From positions 1-34,464 of the forward strand of contig PBKU01000053.1 of the NCBI GenBank assembly GCA_002722175.1: a stretch of 34,464 nt of DNA. The letters run 5' to 3'. The translations under genes and the position numbers were made by a program. This document shows positions 1 through 9,246 of the stretch, one piece after another. Below the pieces are notes generated by a model. That model was not told the origin of the DNA. It ran no database searches and saw only the letters and a list, made by a program, of their open reading frames with translations. Source of the stretch: Magnetovibrio sp. Its GTDB lineage: Bacteria; Pseudomonadota; Alphaproteobacteria; Rhodospirillales; Casp-alpha2. How positions within the stretch are numbered: position 1 is the first letter of the stretch; each line of letters opens with the position of its first letter.

Positions 1-177
1 AATTCAATCTACATTATTGAAAATCAAAGGTTAGTTGAAAAAGGAGTGGATGTAATCAGGAGGTATAATGAGTCCGTATTGTTACGTGGAGACTTTTCTG
101 AGGGTGATATAGCTGTTAGCCGTATCTTTCCAGAAATTAGCCCTGGTCTAAAAGTGAAAACGCATGAGAAGCGATAA
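1..177 (+). CDS. RND efflux periplasmic adaptor (membrane fusion protein), C-terminal fragment
   Basis: The window opens inside an ORF in frame 1 that ends at TAA 175-177; the 58 visible residues run from NSIYIIENQRLVEKGVDVIR to the stop. The pattern of a short beta strand (VYVV-EN-like), then a charged stretch, then V-L-L-R-G-x-F-x-E-G-D, is typical of the membrane-proximal end of HlyD/AcrA-type adaptors. Such proteins link an inner-membrane RND pump to an outer-membrane channel. The stop lies 23 nt before the RND permease start, so the two genes very probably form one transcript. Only the tail is present, so length, lipobox or signal peptide cannot be judged. Identification leans on the neighbour as much as on the residues. 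Confidence 0.75.
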   Translation, partial: NSIYIIENQRLVEKGVDVIRRYNESVLLRGDFSEGDIAVSRIFPEISPGLKVKTHEKR

Positions 178-200
178 AAGGTCAGGAGCATATTTCCGAT

Positions 201-3200
201 ATGATTGACAGTAAAAAAGTCCAAGATTCTAACCCATCGGGCTTAATCGAATTTCTTGCAGGGCACCGAACAGCCGCAAATTTGATCATGTTACTTATGA
301 TTATCTCGGGGGTTTGGGGCACAATTAAGATGAATACCCAGTTTCTCCCGAGTTTCGGAATAGATGTAGTAACTGTAGTTGTAAAATGGCCCGGTGCAAA
401 TGCTGAAGATGTTGACAAAAATATTGTTCAAGCCATTGAACCCGAGGTTCGATATCTAGACGCGGTTAAAAAAGTTCGGTCGACTTCATATGAGGGCCTT
501 GCCCGAATCTCTGTAGAATTCGAAGCTGGTTCAGATATGCAATCTGCGCTATCAAACGTTGAATCAGCCATGGCTAGGGTGACCATCTTGCCCGAAGACT
601 CAAGAAAGCCAGAAATACGCCGCGTTGTAAGATATGAGACTATTTCGCGCCTTATCTTGTCAGGGCCAATTCCGGAGGCTGCTTTGAAAGCCCACGCAAA
701 AAAAATACGGAATGATCTGTTAGCAATTGGTGTTGATAAGGTCGATTTATTTGGTGACCGTGGAGAGGAAATTCTGGTTGAGGTAAAAGAAGAATCACTT
801 CGTCGTTTGGATCTGACACTAGAAGATATTGCGACGCGTATAAAACTAACGTCTGTTGATCTGCCCTCTGGAGATATTGGAGCAGGAGCCCGCCAAGTCA
901 GGAGTGTTGGTGCTCTCGATGACGCGCAAAGTCTTGGTACAATAGAGGTCAGGTCGTTGGGCGATGGACGAAAGATTCATCTTCGTGATATTGCTATGGT
1001 AAAGGAATCGTTTGACGATGATGCAGCTATAGCCTTGCGGAATGACTATCCAGCGGTTGAATTGCATTTTTTGCGGGCTATTGACTCAGACGCGTTAGTG
1101 ATAGCGAAAAAAATAGAGGATTATTTAGATGTGATAGAGCCTACTTTGCCTAGGGACCTAAAGACTGAGCGTTATGATTTTGCTACAAATTTACTTGAAG
1201 AGCGAATTAACCTTTTAGTGCGCAATGGGATCACTGGTCTATTAGTCGTAGCAGTTATTCTATTTATATTTCTTGAAGGTGCTGTAGCGTTTTGGGTCTT
1301 GGTTGGGATCCCCGTGTCGTTTATGGCGGCTTTTGGTGTAATGTTTTCCATGGGGCAAACGGTTAACATGATTAGTTTATTTGCTTTGATTATGGCGTTG
1401 GGCATTGTAGTGGATGACGCGATTGTTGTTGGTGAACATGCAGAATATCTAAAGCGGAAGGGAAAAAACTCATTAAAAGCAGCGGTGGAGGGTGCTCAAA
1501 GAATGGCAACACCCGTTATATGTGCTTCATTAACCACAGTTTGCGCATTTCTCCCATTGATTCTGATTGGTGGAGTAATTGGACAAATAATTCTGGTTAT
1601 ACCAATGGTCATAGTAGCTGTTATATTGGCAAGCCTAATGGAATGCTTTTTCGTTTTGCCGGGGCATTTAGGCCATTCATTACAGAGAGCTAGAAATGTA
1701 GTTCCTCTCTACATGAATTTCCGAAAATTCTTTGAAAGTAATTTTTCTAGGTTTCGTGACAGTGTTTTTTGCAAATTGGTGACATTAAGTACCGAATGGC
1801 GTTATGTAACAATTTCAGCCGCATTTAGTCTATTAATACTTGCTGTTGGCCTTCTGATTGGGGGACGCGTCAATTTTAACTTTTTTCCTACTCCTGAAGC
1901 AAACAAGATAATGGCGAACATCAAGATGGTTGCCGGGACCCCGAGAACCGAGACGATTTTGATGCTGAAAGAGGTTGAGCGTGCAGCCTATGCTTCAATT
2001 GGAAAAGAATTAGGAGAAAGACAGGATATTATTAGAATGATTTCAATTAAAGTAGGTATGCCTGTTCTTTATGGTTCTGGTGCAGCATTTCCTTCTGGTG
2101 CAACCGATGATGCTTCAGGTGGCCTAATTGTTGAGCTTGAGCCTGCAGACAAGAGGATGATTAGGACTCCAGAATTCATCAAGCTCTGGCGCAAAGAAAT
2201 CAATTTTCGCCCAGGCCTAAAGACGTTGACAATTCAGCAAGCAAGGGGAGGGCCTCCTGGACGTGATGTGGATATCAGACTATTAGGTTCCGATGTTCGT
2301 ATTCTTAAGGCTGCTGCATCAGAAGTTTCTGCACTGCTAGGTCGTTATCCCGGTATCAGCGATGTTGAAGATAATGTTCCATTTGGAAAACCGGAAATAA
2401 TTCTAGAGCTTACTCAAAGAGGGCGATCGCTAGGTTTTACCACTGAAAGCGTTGGTCGCCAGGTTCGCAATGCAATTGAAGGAAAAATAGCGAATAAATT
2501 TACACGTGGTGATGAAGAAGTTCTAGTTCGTATTGTTTACCCAAGGAGCGATTTAAATGCAACTGTATTAGAAACATTGTATCTGCGTGCAGGCAATGGA
2601 CAGGAAATACCTCTTGGTGAAGTTGTTTCTAAGCGCAATAAATTAGGCTTTGCTCAAGTAAAGCGAGAGAATGGAAATCGACAAATAGCTATTACGGCTG
2701 AGGTGGACTCAAAAGTCACATCGACTGCAGAAATCATCATTGCAATAAAAAGAGATGGTATTTTAGATATCTGTGAACGCTTTGGAGTAGAAGCAATCTT
2801 TGCGGGCAAGGCCGAGGAGCGGATGGAGACTTTTTCTGACATGAAACTAGGCTTTATTATTGGCCTGTGTGGCATTTTTATTGTATTAGCGTGGGCGTTT
2901 TCTAGCTACTCGCGTCCCCTTGCAATAATGGCAACTATACCAATGGGTTTCATTGGCGCCACACTTGGGCACTGGCTGCTTGGGTACAATTTAACAATTT
3001 TAAGTTTGATCGGACTAGTCGGGTTGTCAGGGATTGTTGTAAATGGCTCAATAATTTTGGTTACGACGGTAGAAGAAAGGTTAAAAAATGAGTCGTTTGA
3101 AGATGCAATTGTTGGAGCAGCGTGTGATCGGTTGCGTCCCATTATCCTAACTTCAGCAACAACTATTGGTGGCCTGCTCCCATTAATTTTTGAGACTAGT

Positions 3201-3338
3201 CTTCAAGCACAATTTTTGATTCCTATGGCAATTACTATTATTTTTGGCTTAGGTGTTTCGTCAATTTTAGTGTTATTTGTTGTTCCAGCATTTTTGTGTG
3301 CGATCAGGGATATTTCACGTGTTCTGGTTGGGCGGTAA
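201..3338 (+). CDS. RND efflux transporter permease subunit (HAE1/AcrB-like)
   Basis: This is a 1045-residue inner-membrane proton-driven pump of the AcrB/MexB superfamily, the usual family size. There is an N-terminal membrane helix at about residues 20-45, a large periplasmic porter domain, a helix cluster at about 340-500, a second periplasmic half and a second helix cluster at about 880-1040. The transmembrane helix containing ALGIVVDDAIVVGEH carries the paired aspartates D405/D406 that relay protons in the family. The ATG at 201 follows an AGGAG at 184-188, at a rather long distance of 12 nt. The preceding adaptor gene ends 23 nt upstream. The substrate cannot be inferred; the sequence is closer to the broad HAE1-type group of environmental proteobacteria than to AcrB itself, and no outer-membrane factor is visible in the window. 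Confidence 0.93.
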   Translation: MIDSKKVQDSNPSGLIEFLAGHRTAANLIMLLMIISGVWGTIKMNTQFLPSFGIDVVTVVVKWPGANAEDVDKNIVQAIEPEVRYLDAVKKVRSTSYEGLARISVEFEAGSDMQSALSNVESAMARVTILPEDSRKPEIRRVVRYETISRLILSGPIPEAALKAHAKKIRNDLLAIGVDKVDLFGDRGEEILVEVKEESLRRLDLTLEDIATRIKLTSVDLPSGDIGAGARQVRSVGALDDAQSLGTIEVRSLGDGRKIHLRDIAMVKESFDDDAAIALRNDYPAVELHFLRAIDSDALVIAKKIEDYLDVIEPTLPRDLKTERYDFATNLLEERINLLVRNGITGLLVVAVILFIFLEGAVAFWVLVGIPVSFMAAFGVMFSMGQTVNMISLFALIMALGIVVDDAIVVGEHAEYLKRKGKNSLKAAVEGAQRMATPVICASLTTVCAFLPLILIGGVIGQIILVIPMVIVAVILASLMECFFVLPGHLGHSLQRARNVVPLYMNFRKFFESNFSRFRDSVFCKLVTLSTEWRYVTISAAFSLLILAVGLLIGGRVNFNFFPTPEANKIMANIKMVAGTPRTETILMLKEVERAAYASIGKELGERQDIIRMISIKVGMPVLYGSGAAFPSGATDDASGGLIVELEPADKRMIRTPEFIKLWRKEINFRPGLKTLTIQQARGGPPGRDVDIRLLGSDVRILKAAASEVSALLGRYPGISDVEDNVPFGKPEIILELTQRGRSLGFTTESVGRQVRNAIEGKIANKFTRGDEEVLVRIVYPRSDLNATVLETLYLRAGNGQEIPLGEVVSKRNKLGFAQVKRENGNRQIAITAEVDSKVTSTAEIIIAIKRDGILDICERFGVEAIFAGKAEERMETFSDMKLGFIIGLCGIFIVLAWAFSSYSRPLAIMATIPMGFIGATLGHWLLGYNLTILSLIGLVGLSGIVVNGSIILVTTVEERLKNESFEDAIVGAACDRLRPIILTSATTIGGLLPLIFETSLQAQFLIPMAITIIFGLGVSSILVLFVVPAFLCAIRDISRVLVGR

Positions 3339-3554
3339 ACAACTGTTTCAATGGCCACTCAACATCTCGAATGTGAAAAATCATTCGTTCAAATTGATTT
3401 TGAAAAAATGTGAGAAGCTTTAGCCTTAGCGAAGAATTAGAATAAGCTATTACTTGACCTTCCCTCTAGAGTGTCTGGATTGTCAAAAATTTGTTGCTTC
3501 AGGTCCATGACTCAATCTTACATTACACTCTTATTAATTGGCGGTCTTGAAGTT

Positions 3555-4328
3555 TCAGGATTCCCCTAATAAACGGTTATTTAGTGCTCGGTGACGACGG
3601 AACGCAAACGGAATCGATGTGATGTAAAGAATGATCAATACAGTAAGGCTCCACCACGGAGCACTAACGGCAAACGTTACAAAAGCTGCAACACCTAGCA
3701 TTACTGGGAACATCCATGATTTTGGAATACGGGTCGTTTTAAACGAGAATGTGGGAACTGTACTTATTAATAACCCTCCGGCAATTAGTTCCCAGATGGC
3801 CACAAGGATTGAATCACGCAGCTGATTCCATTCGAGTATAAAGGATAAGATAAGTGGTAACAAAACGATCCCCGCTCCAGCCGGTGCAGGGACACCACTA
3901 AAGAATCCCTTTGCCCAGCTAGGTTTTGTTATGTCTTCACTGGTGACATTGAAACGAGCCAAGCGAAGTCCGCATGCCATCGTAAATAACATACAAATAA
4001 TCCAACCCCAACGCCCAGCGTCCTGCATAGACCACAGATACAATATCATAGCCGGTGCGACACCGAAACAAACAAAATCAGAAAGGGAATCAAGTTCTGC
4101 TCCAAATTTACTGGCACCCTTTAATAGTCGTGCCACACGTCCATCTAAAGTGTCCAGGACGGCAGCTACGACGATAGCCAAGGTTGCATGTTTCCACTCT
4201 TCTTGCAGTGCAAATCGCATCGAGGTTAAACCTGCTGCGAGAGCCATTAGGGTTAAAATGTTGGGGATCATTTTGTTAAGGCTCATCACTCTAAGTGTGC
4301 GTTTTTCTCGATTTTGGTGTACATTCAT
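3555..4328 (-). CDS. pssA: CDP-diacylglycerol--serine O-phosphatidyltransferase (phosphatidylserine synthase)
   Basis: This 257-residue integral membrane enzyme transfers phosphatidyl from CDP-diacylglycerol to serine. The CDP-alcohol phosphotransferase signature D-G-x2-A-R-x8-G-x3-D-x3-D is complete in LDGRVARLLKGASKF followed by GAELDSLSDF. Several hydrophobic helices follow, as in PssA proteins of alphaproteobacteria. The start ATG at 4328 has an AGGA placed 8 nt upstream, and that Shine-Dalgarno overlaps the stop codon of psd (TAG 4342-4340), so translation of the two is probably coupled. The gap to psd is 11 nt. Together the two genes make phosphatidylethanolamine: PssA forms phosphatidylserine and Psd decarboxylates it. 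Confidence 0.93.
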   Translation of the reverse strand: MNVHQNREKRTLRVMSLNKMIPNILTLMALAAGLTSMRFALQEEWKHATLAIVVAAVLDTLDGRVARLLKGASKFGAELDSLSDFVCFGVAPAMILYLWSMQDAGRWGWIICMLFTMACGLRLARFNVTSEDITKPSWAKGFFSGVPAPAGAGIVLLPLILSFILEWNQLRDSILVAIWELIAGGLLISTVPTFSFKTTRIPKSWMFPVMLGVAAFVTFAVSAPWWSLTVLIILYITSIPFAFRRHRALNNRLLGES

Positions 4329-4339
4329 ATATTGTTATC

Positions 4340-5035
4340 CTAGCGGGTTTTTCCTGCTCTTGAAATTTTCTCGGCAGAACTAAGGTCAGCTAATACTGAT
4401 TCGCCAGCAATAACAGTCTGACCTTCACATACCATTGGTAAAATATGTTCCGGCAAATAAATATCAACGCGACTACCAAAGCGAATCATACCAAAACGCT
4501 CACCCGTTTTTAGGTTGTCGCCTATGTTAATCCAACAGATTATTCTTCGGGCAATTAACCCTGCAATTTGGACAAAAACAACATCAACATCTTTTTCTGT
4601 TTTAAGGTGCACACTAAGACGCTCATTTTCTTCGCTTGCTTTGTCTAAAGATGCATTTAGGAATTTTCCGGGACGATGGTTGATTGCTTTAACAATACCA
4701 TCAATTGGTACACGGTTTATATGAACATTAAAAACATTCATAAAAATGCAAATTCGGGGTCTGGGGTTGCCCCCTATTTTTAGCTCATTAGGAGGTGGAG
4801 CATTATCAATTAATTGGATCACTCCATCAGCCGGGCTTACAATTAGGCCTTCGCGGACCGGTGTTACGCGACTGGGATCTCGAAAAAAATAGGCGCACCA
4901 GATAGTAACAACTACTCCAAGAAATCCCCAGTTCTCAATAAACCAAAATAGGCCTATCGTGCAGGTAGCAAAGATTAATATAAAAGGGACTCCTGCCTTA
5001 TGGATCGGAACAAATATAGTTCTAAATACACCCAT
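4340..5035 (-). CDS. psd: Phosphatidylserine decarboxylase proenzyme
   Basis: This 231-residue protein matches the short, membrane-anchored Psd class of alphaproteobacteria. Two hydrophobic segments lie at about residues 15-50, then the conserved FFRDPSR motif (about 50-57) and SPADG (68-72). Near the C-terminus IRFGSRVDIYLP contains the G187-S188 self-cleavage site; Ser188 would become the pyruvoyl prosthetic group of the alpha chain. The enzyme converts phosphatidylserine to phosphatidylethanolamine. The ATG at 5035 has an AAGGA seven bases upstream. It is the first gene of the psd-pssA pair, and a promoter candidate lies about 100 nt upstream. Confidence 0.93.
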   Translation of the reverse strand: MGVFRTIFVPIHKAGVPFILIFATCTIGLFWFIENWGFLGVVVTIWCAYFFRDPSRVTPVREGLIVSPADGVIQLIDNAPPPNELKIGGNPRPRICIFMNVFNVHINRVPIDGIVKAINHRPGKFLNASLDKASEENERLSVHLKTEKDVDVVFVQIAGLIARRIICWINIGDNLKTGERFGMIRFGSRVDIYLPEHILPMVCEGQTVIAGESVLADLSSAEKISRAGKTR

Positions 5036-5383
5036 GCATCATTCCTTGTCTTCTTTAGCGGTTACTACCGCACTTGGACGCGAAGGATAAACTCAAATAA
5101 GCCGCGGTCTGGCAGTTTCAGAAGGCTCCACGATATGTTATATCACCACTTCTTAATTCGTAACAAATTCTAAACGTTAATTTCTAATAGTCTTTGTTGC
5201 TAGACACGTCGTTTGTAGCAGATTTTTTCATAATGCTATACCCAGATATCGTCAAAAAACTCAGGAAACCGTTGTTGTTATGTGTGCGAAAACTTTAATT
5301 TTTCTGTTAACAAAAGCTGAGTTTGTTGTACAAAAAAGTTTTGTATGTGGTTTGTAAAAAATTAGATAACATGAAGAAAAGTT
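5036..5383. other. Gene-free interval between psd and the LysM gene
   Basis: This 348-nt AT-rich stretch holds the psd leader and promoter candidate on the minus strand. A GC-rich hairpin, GCGGT-TACT-ACCGC, sits at 5058-5071, between the promoter and the psd start. A weak AT-only hairpin, TACAAAA-AAG-TTTTGTA, sits at 5329-5345, about 40 nt beyond the LysM stop; it lacks a GC stem and is unconvincing as a terminator. No ORF with coding character was seen. Confidence 0.6.
5137..5166 (-). promoter_or_regulatory. Candidate sigma70-type promoter for psd-pssA
   Basis: Read on the minus strand, TTGTTA (5166-5161) is followed after 18 nt by TATAAC (5142-5137). This would give a leader of roughly 95 nt before the psd ATG at 5035. 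It is a motif match only. Confidence 0.45.
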
Positions 5384-6439
5384 TTACTGTGTATCAGGTA
5401 TTTCAAATACTTGGCCTGGATAAATTAGATCTGGGTTCTCAATTTGTTTGCTGTTTGCTTTATAAATTTTGGTGTAGTTGAAGCCAGAACCATATGCTCG
5501 ACGGGAAATGCGCCACAATGAGTTTCCTGGTTGGACAACTACGTATATTCCCTTTGCCATTTGTTTTAGGTTTTTGGCACGCTCGAATGGATATCGTACT
5601 CGCGATATTACTGTTCCTTTGGCGTCGGTATGGTCAGCGCGAAGCGTATAATGACCAGGTATGACAGATTTCTTGGGATTGACTAGCCAGTTGCCATTGC
5701 CTTGGGCTTTAGCAGTTCCAAGCAACGATTCATCTAAATAAAGGTATATTATCGCTCCGGGTGGAGCCGTCCCCCCAATAGTAATGTCACCCATATCGTT
5801 GTAATCAACGGTAGTAATATTAAGCTCAAATTCTTGCTTTTGATCAGAATCTGGTATTTGCAACACTTCGGTCGGTGCATTTTTCTCTGCTGGAAATTTT
5901 AGGATTAAAGCGCTTTCCTCCTTGTATAGTGAGTTCTTATTATTCGGTTTCATATTTTGACCGGGTATTGAAATAACAACACTTTCGGAAGAGATAGCGA
6001 TATCTCGGTTGTCTTCAACTTCGGGATCAGTGCTTGACGTGGGGTTGGTGCGTTCACCGAGTCTTAGGTTCCTAGTGCCTGGTAGTAAAGGCATGTCAGG
6101 GATAAAAACCCATTCACCATTACTGTCCGCCTGTATTTCTCCAATGATCTTATCGCCATCCATAATTATCAAATGGGCATGCGGTGCAGAACGACCGGCT
6201 ATTATGGTATCGCCTTTTTCATCAACTTGGACAATATCAAAACTAGGCTTTGGGATCTGTTCCGTTTTTCTGTTAACTAACGAACTTTCGAGAGGGATCT
6301 TATTTGTATTAGCAAAAGTTTTTAATTTGTTATCTTTCGGGTTGGATTCGACAATTGGGGAATTATTTGACAACAAAAAAATTGTTACTCCGCAAACCAC
6401 TCCAAGAGCACTAATGATAGAAATTGTATTTATGTTCAT
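5384..6439 (-). CDS. Membrane-anchored Ig-like repeat / LysM domain protein
   Basis: This 351-residue protein has an N-terminal hydrophobic segment (about residues 5-25) without a clear cleavage site, so it is probably anchored with the bulk in the periplasm. Two related Ig-like beta domains follow at about 70-115 and 210-265; both read as x-I-G-G-x-A/S-x-P-x-A-x-I/L followed by a-x-G-x-W, and end with LPGTRNLR and IPGHYTLR. A C-terminal LysM domain (about 298-350) begins YVVQPGNSLWRISRRAYG and ends IYPGQVFEIPD. LysM binds peptidoglycan glycan strands. This architecture is common in alphaproteobacteria and has no settled function; a cell-wall attachment or envelope scaffold role is inferred. 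It is transcribed alone, divergently from the LOG gene. Confidence 0.85.
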   Translation of the reverse strand: MNINTISIISALGVVCGVTIFLLSNNSPIVESNPKDNKLKTFANTNKIPLESSLVNRKTEQIPKPSFDIVQVDEKGDTIIAGRSAPHAHLIIMDGDKIIGEIQADSNGEWVFIPDMPLLPGTRNLRLGERTNPTSSTDPEVEDNRDIAISSESVVISIPGQNMKPNNKNSLYKEESALILKFPAEKNAPTEVLQIPDSDQKQEFELNITTVDYNDMGDITIGGTAPPGAIIYLYLDESLLGTAKAQGNGNWLVNPKKSVIPGHYTLRADHTDAKGTVISRVRYPFERAKNLKQMAKGIYVVVQPGNSLWRISRRAYGSGFNYTKIYKANSKQIENPDLIYPGQVFEIPDTQ

Positions 6440-6523
6440 TTTCTTAAATTATCTTTATCGTGTTGCTTTGTAATTATTATTTGCTGTTGGATTGAACTAG
6501 GTGGTAAATTCAATAAAGAATAT

Positions 6524-6529
6524 ATTATA
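6524..6529 (-). promoter_or_regulatory. Consensus -10 element upstream of the LysM gene
   Basis: On the minus strand the sequence 6529-6524 reads TATAAT exactly, about 85 nt before the LysM ATG at 6439. No good -35 is seen at 16-18 nt spacing, so this is a tentative promoter. Confidence 0.35.
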
Positions 6530-6666
6530 AGGCAGCATTAATTGTATCTTAGTAGAAAATAGAGTTTAATTAAAATTTCTATCGGCGAAGAAATATTCCT
6601 GATAAAAAATTTTGCCTTTGCTCTAATTAAACATTAGCACAAAATCAAGGATCAATCTCGATATTT

Positions 6667-6696
6667 TTGACAGCATGTTATTTTAATGGGTAACTT
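6667..6696 (+). promoter_or_regulatory. Candidate promoter for the LOG-family gene
   Basis: TTGACA at 6667-6672 matches the -35 consensus fully. The best -10 is TAACTT at 6691-6696, 18 nt away, which is a weak match. The transcript would start about 75-80 nt before the ATG at 6781. Confidence 0.4.
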
Positions 6697-6780
6697 TGCT
6701 ACACAAAGCTTTTAATCTGGTGCGCCCAGGATTATGAGCATATATCGACAAAAGCGATTTTATTGATAGGGAAATTAAGA

Positions 6781-7365
6781 ATGCCCAAAATCCGTTCGTT
6801 ATGTGTCTTTTGCGGGTCAAGACAGGGCTCCAACCCTGCGTATGAGCTAGCGGCGAGAAAACTTGGGAAGTTGATGGGAGAGAAGGGAATTAACTTGATT
6901 TATGGGGGGGGCTCAATTGGTATTATGGGCATAATTGCTGAGGCTGTAGCTGCTTCAGGGGGAGGGGTTACAGGAATTATGCCAAAGTTTTTAATGGACC
7001 TTGAGATTGGGAATACTGCGGTTGGAAGTCTCAAGCTTACAGATAATATGCATGCCCGAAAAAATCTAATGTATGAGCTTTCAGATGGTTTTATAAGTTT
7101 GCCAGGTGGAATTGGAACTTTAGATGAAACCTTTGAAGTTATTTCATGGAAACAGCTTCGCCTTCATGATAAACCTATTGTTTTATTAGATTGCGAAGAT
7201 TACTGGCATGAATTTGAAAGCTTAGTAAAAAAAATAATTTTATCTGAATTTGCTCACGATTCAGTTCGTGCGTTATATACTCTAGTAAAGGACCCTAACG
7301 AGGTCTTCCCTGCAATAGAAAATCCGCCGCAAGTAAGTGAAGAAGTGCTGACTAGTCATATATGA
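6781..7365 (+). CDS. LOG family protein (TIGR00730; nucleoside 5'-monophosphate phosphoribohydrolase-like)
   Basis: The 194-residue protein has the two signatures of the lysine-decarboxylase-like/LOG fold: GGGSIGIMG (about residues 42-50) and PGGIGTLDE (about 108-116). LOG enzymes split cytokinin riboside 5'-monophosphates, or more generally purine nucleotides, into base and ribose 5-phosphate; the older annotation as lysine decarboxylase is wrong for this group. ATG at 6781 was preferred over an in-frame TTG at 6763 because AGGG sits 9 nt upstream of the ATG and the family usually starts just before the CVFCGS motif. Whether this bacterium makes cytokinins is not shown; housekeeping nucleotide salvage is equally possible. 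The gene precedes icd by about 100 nt. Confidence 0.88.
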   Translation: MPKIRSLCVFCGSRQGSNPAYELAARKLGKLMGEKGINLIYGGGSIGIMGIIAEAVAASGGGVTGIMPKFLMDLEIGNTAVGSLKLTDNMHARKNLMYELSDGFISLPGGIGTLDETFEVISWKQLRLHDKPIVLLDCEDYWHEFESLVKKIILSEFAHDSVRALYTLVKDPNEVFPAIENPPQVSEEVLTSHI

Positions 7366-7466
7366 ATATGAGAAAATTTGTTATTATCAAAAGTTGTAGT
7401 TTCCCGCTAATTGAAGCTTCCAGTGAAAGTCCAAGTTATTAATGATTTAGGTTGGAGATTAGAAGG

Positions 7467-8681
7467 ATGTCAAGAATCAAGGTGGTCAGCCCTGTCGTTG
7501 AAATAGACGGTGATGAAATGACGAGGGTGATTTGGAAGTTGATTAAGGAAAGTCTAATACTTCCATATTTGGACTTAGAATTAAAATATTTTGATCTTGG
7601 GATTAAATCACGAGATGAGACCGGTGATCAAGTTACCATAGATGCAGCCGAAGCAATTAAAGAATTTGGGGTGGGGGTGAAGTGTGCGACAATTACCCCG
7701 ACGCCTGCAAGAGTCAAAGAGTTTGGATTGCAGGAAATGTGGCGTTCTCCCAATGGGACTATTAGAAACATCCTTAATGGAACAGTTTTTCGTAAACCTA
7801 TTATGTGTGAAAATGTTCCAAGGTTAGTGCCTGGCTGGACAAAGCCAATCGTGATTGGGCGGCATGCATTTGGAGATCAATATAAAGCTACCGACTTCAA
7901 GTTTCCAGGCCCAGGAAAGATAACAATCAAGTTTGAGGGGACGGATGGCTCGGTAGATGAATATAAAGTTTTTAATCCACCTGGACCAGGGATATCAATG
8001 GTTATGTATAATCTTGATGATTCAATTTATGGGTTTGCGCGTGCTTGTCTGAATTATGGTTTGGATCTGGGATGGCCTGTGTATTTTTCTCACAAAGATA
8101 CAATTCTTAAACAATACGATGGCCGTTTTGTGGAGATATTCCAGAAAGTATATGATCGGGAATTTAAGGAAAAATTTATAGAAGCGGGTTTGACCTATGA
8201 AGCTCGGTTAGTAGATGATATGGTCGCGTGCGCGATGAAATGGGAAGGTGGCTTTGTTTGGGCTTGCAAAAATTATGACGGTGATGTTCAGTCCGATACA
8301 ATAGCACAAGGTTTTGGTTCTTTAGGCCTGATGACCTCTGTGTTACTAACACCAGATGGCAAGACAGTAGAGTCGGAAGCAGCACATGGGACCGTTACAC
8401 GGCACTTTCGCCAGTATCAGGAAGGAAAAGAAACGTCGACTAATCCAATTGCCTCGATTTTTGCATGGACAAGAGGGCTGGTTTATCGAGGCCGATTTGA
8501 TAGAACTCCAGATGTAGTCCGATTTGCTGAAACTCTAGAGAAGGCATGTATTGAGACAGTTGAATCAGGAAGTATGACAAAAGATCTGGCAATATTAATA
8601 GGGCCAGAACAGCCCTGGCTAACAACTGCCCAATTCCTTGAGGAGGTCGAGTATAATTTACGTTCCGCGTGCAATGTTTAA
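7467..8681 (+). CDS. icd: NADP-dependent isocitrate dehydrogenase (type II)
   Basis: The 404-residue enzyme oxidises isocitrate to 2-oxoglutarate in the TCA cycle, producing NADPH. It belongs to the homodimeric type II group, related to mitochondrial IDH, rather than the E. coli type. Visible markers are the N-terminal [13 protein letters not shown], the substrate loop [31 protein letters not shown], and the C-terminal [14 protein letters not shown] with [12 protein letters not shown] for cofactor and substrate binding. ATG at 7467 is favoured over an upstream in-frame TTG (7452) because GGAG lies 9 nt before it and the length then matches the family. No regulatory kinase site of the E. coli kind is expected in this type. 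It could share a transcript with the LOG gene, but the 101-nt gap allows its own promoter. Confidence 0.96.
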   Translation: MSRIKVVSPVVEIDGDEMTRVIWKLIKESLILPYLDLELKYFDLGIKSRDETGDQVTIDAAEAIKEFGVGVKCATITPTPARVKEFGLQEMWRSPNGTIRNILNGTVFRKPIMCENVPRLVPGWTKPIVIGRHAFGDQYKATDFKFPGPGKITIKFEGTDGSVDEYKVFNPPGPGISMVMYNLDDSIYGFARACLNYGLDLGWPVYFSHKDTILKQYDGRFVEIFQKVYDREFKEKFIEAGLTYEARLVDDMVACAMKWEGGFVWACKNYDGDVQSDTIAQGFGSLGLMTSVLLTPDGKTVESEAAHGTVTRHFRQYQEGKETSTNPIASIFAWTRGLVYRGRFDRTPDVVRFAETLEKACIETVESGSMTKDLAILIGPEQPWLTTAQFLEEVEYNLRSACNV

Positions 8682-8775
8682 ATATGCTTAATAAAGATAC
8701 TGTTAGTTAGATAAGAGAAAAATATTATTTTGGTTTGACCAAAAGGCGATATTTAGGAAGTTTTCGTCCAAATTC

Positions 8776-8804
8776 TTGACGGGTGGGCACCGGTATCATA
8801 AAAA
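8776..8804 (+). promoter_or_regulatory. Candidate promoter for rpmB
   Basis: TTGACG (8776-8781) is separated by 17 nt from TAAAAA (8799-8804). The -35 is good and the -10 weak. The position about 48 nt before the rpmB ATG fits a ribosomal-protein gene transcribed alone. Confidence 0.4.
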
Positions 8805-8851
8805 GCCTTAGTTTTTTACTTAGTTAGGTTTTCAGCAGAAGGGTTAGTAAG

Positions 8852-9142
8852 ATGACGAAACGTTGTGAGTTGTCAGGAAGGACAGTGCAGGCGGGTAACA
8901 ATGTTTCCCACGCTAATAATAAGACAAGGCGACGCTTTTTACCTAACCTTCAACAAACCAGCTTATGGAGTGAAACCCTCGGGGAAATGGTTCGGTTCCG
9001 CGTATCTGTTCATGCTATTCGCTCGGTTGAACATAGGGGTGGCTTGGATATGTATTTGAAAGGCACTCCAGATTCTTGCTTAAGTTCAAATGCAAGAAAA
9101 ATCAAGCGAAGAATCAAAAAGATCGATAAGATTGACGCTTGA
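8852..9142 (+). CDS. rpmB: 50S ribosomal protein L28
   Basis: The 96-residue basic protein reads [20 protein letters not shown], then [17 protein letters not shown], and [17 protein letters not shown], which are hallmark segments of bacterial L28. It is a structural component of the large ribosomal subunit. Length agrees with the alphaproteobacterial form, which is longer than E. coli L28. AGAAGGG at 8837-8843 gives a strong Shine-Dalgarno 8 nt before the ATG. The gene faces the phytase-like esterase gene, an arrangement I recall from other alphaproteobacteria. An overlapping ORF in another frame (8865-9059) is a shadow. Confidence 0.97.
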   Translation: MTKRCELSGRTVQAGNNVSHANNKTRRRFLPNLQQTSLWSETLGEMVRFRVSVHAIRSVEHRGGLDMYLKGTPDSCLSSNARKIKRRIKKIDKIDA

Positions 9143-9182
9143 ATGTAAAATAAACTAAAAAACATAAATCTCTGATCGGGCG

Positions 9183-9209
9183 GTTCACACTAAACGGCTT
9201 TAGTTGAAC
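9183..9209. terminator. Hairpin between convergent rpmB and esterase genes
   Basis: GTTCA (9183-9187) pairs with TGAAC (9205-9209), and CTAAA (9190-9194) with TTTAG (9199-9203), closing a CGGC loop with a small internal bulge. It lies in the 104-nt gap between convergent genes, where a bidirectional terminator would be expected. No clean U tract follows on the plus strand, so the call is tentative. Confidence 0.4.
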
Positions 9210-9246
9210 GATTTCTCCTCGGTATTATCTAATGTGCTTAAAAAAT

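Larger units (their letters stand above)
6440..6780. other. Divergent intergenic region, LysM gene / LOG gene
   Basis: This 341-nt, very AT-rich spacer lies between two divergently transcribed genes. It contains a TATAAT on the minus strand (6524-6529) and a perfect TTGACA on the plus strand (6667-6672). No RNA gene, strong hairpin or conserved peptide was recognised. Confidence 0.6.

Noticed and set aside
3931..4383. 150-codon plus-strand ORF opposite pssA and psd
   Set aside because: It is antisense to two well-recognised lipid-synthesis genes, and its translation is basic and low in structure with no motif; a shadow frame.
5329..5345. Hairpin TACAAAA-AAG-TTTTGTA as a rho-independent terminator
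   Set aside because: The stem is almost all A-T and no stable GC segment or proper U tract follows; such hairpins are common by chance in this composition.
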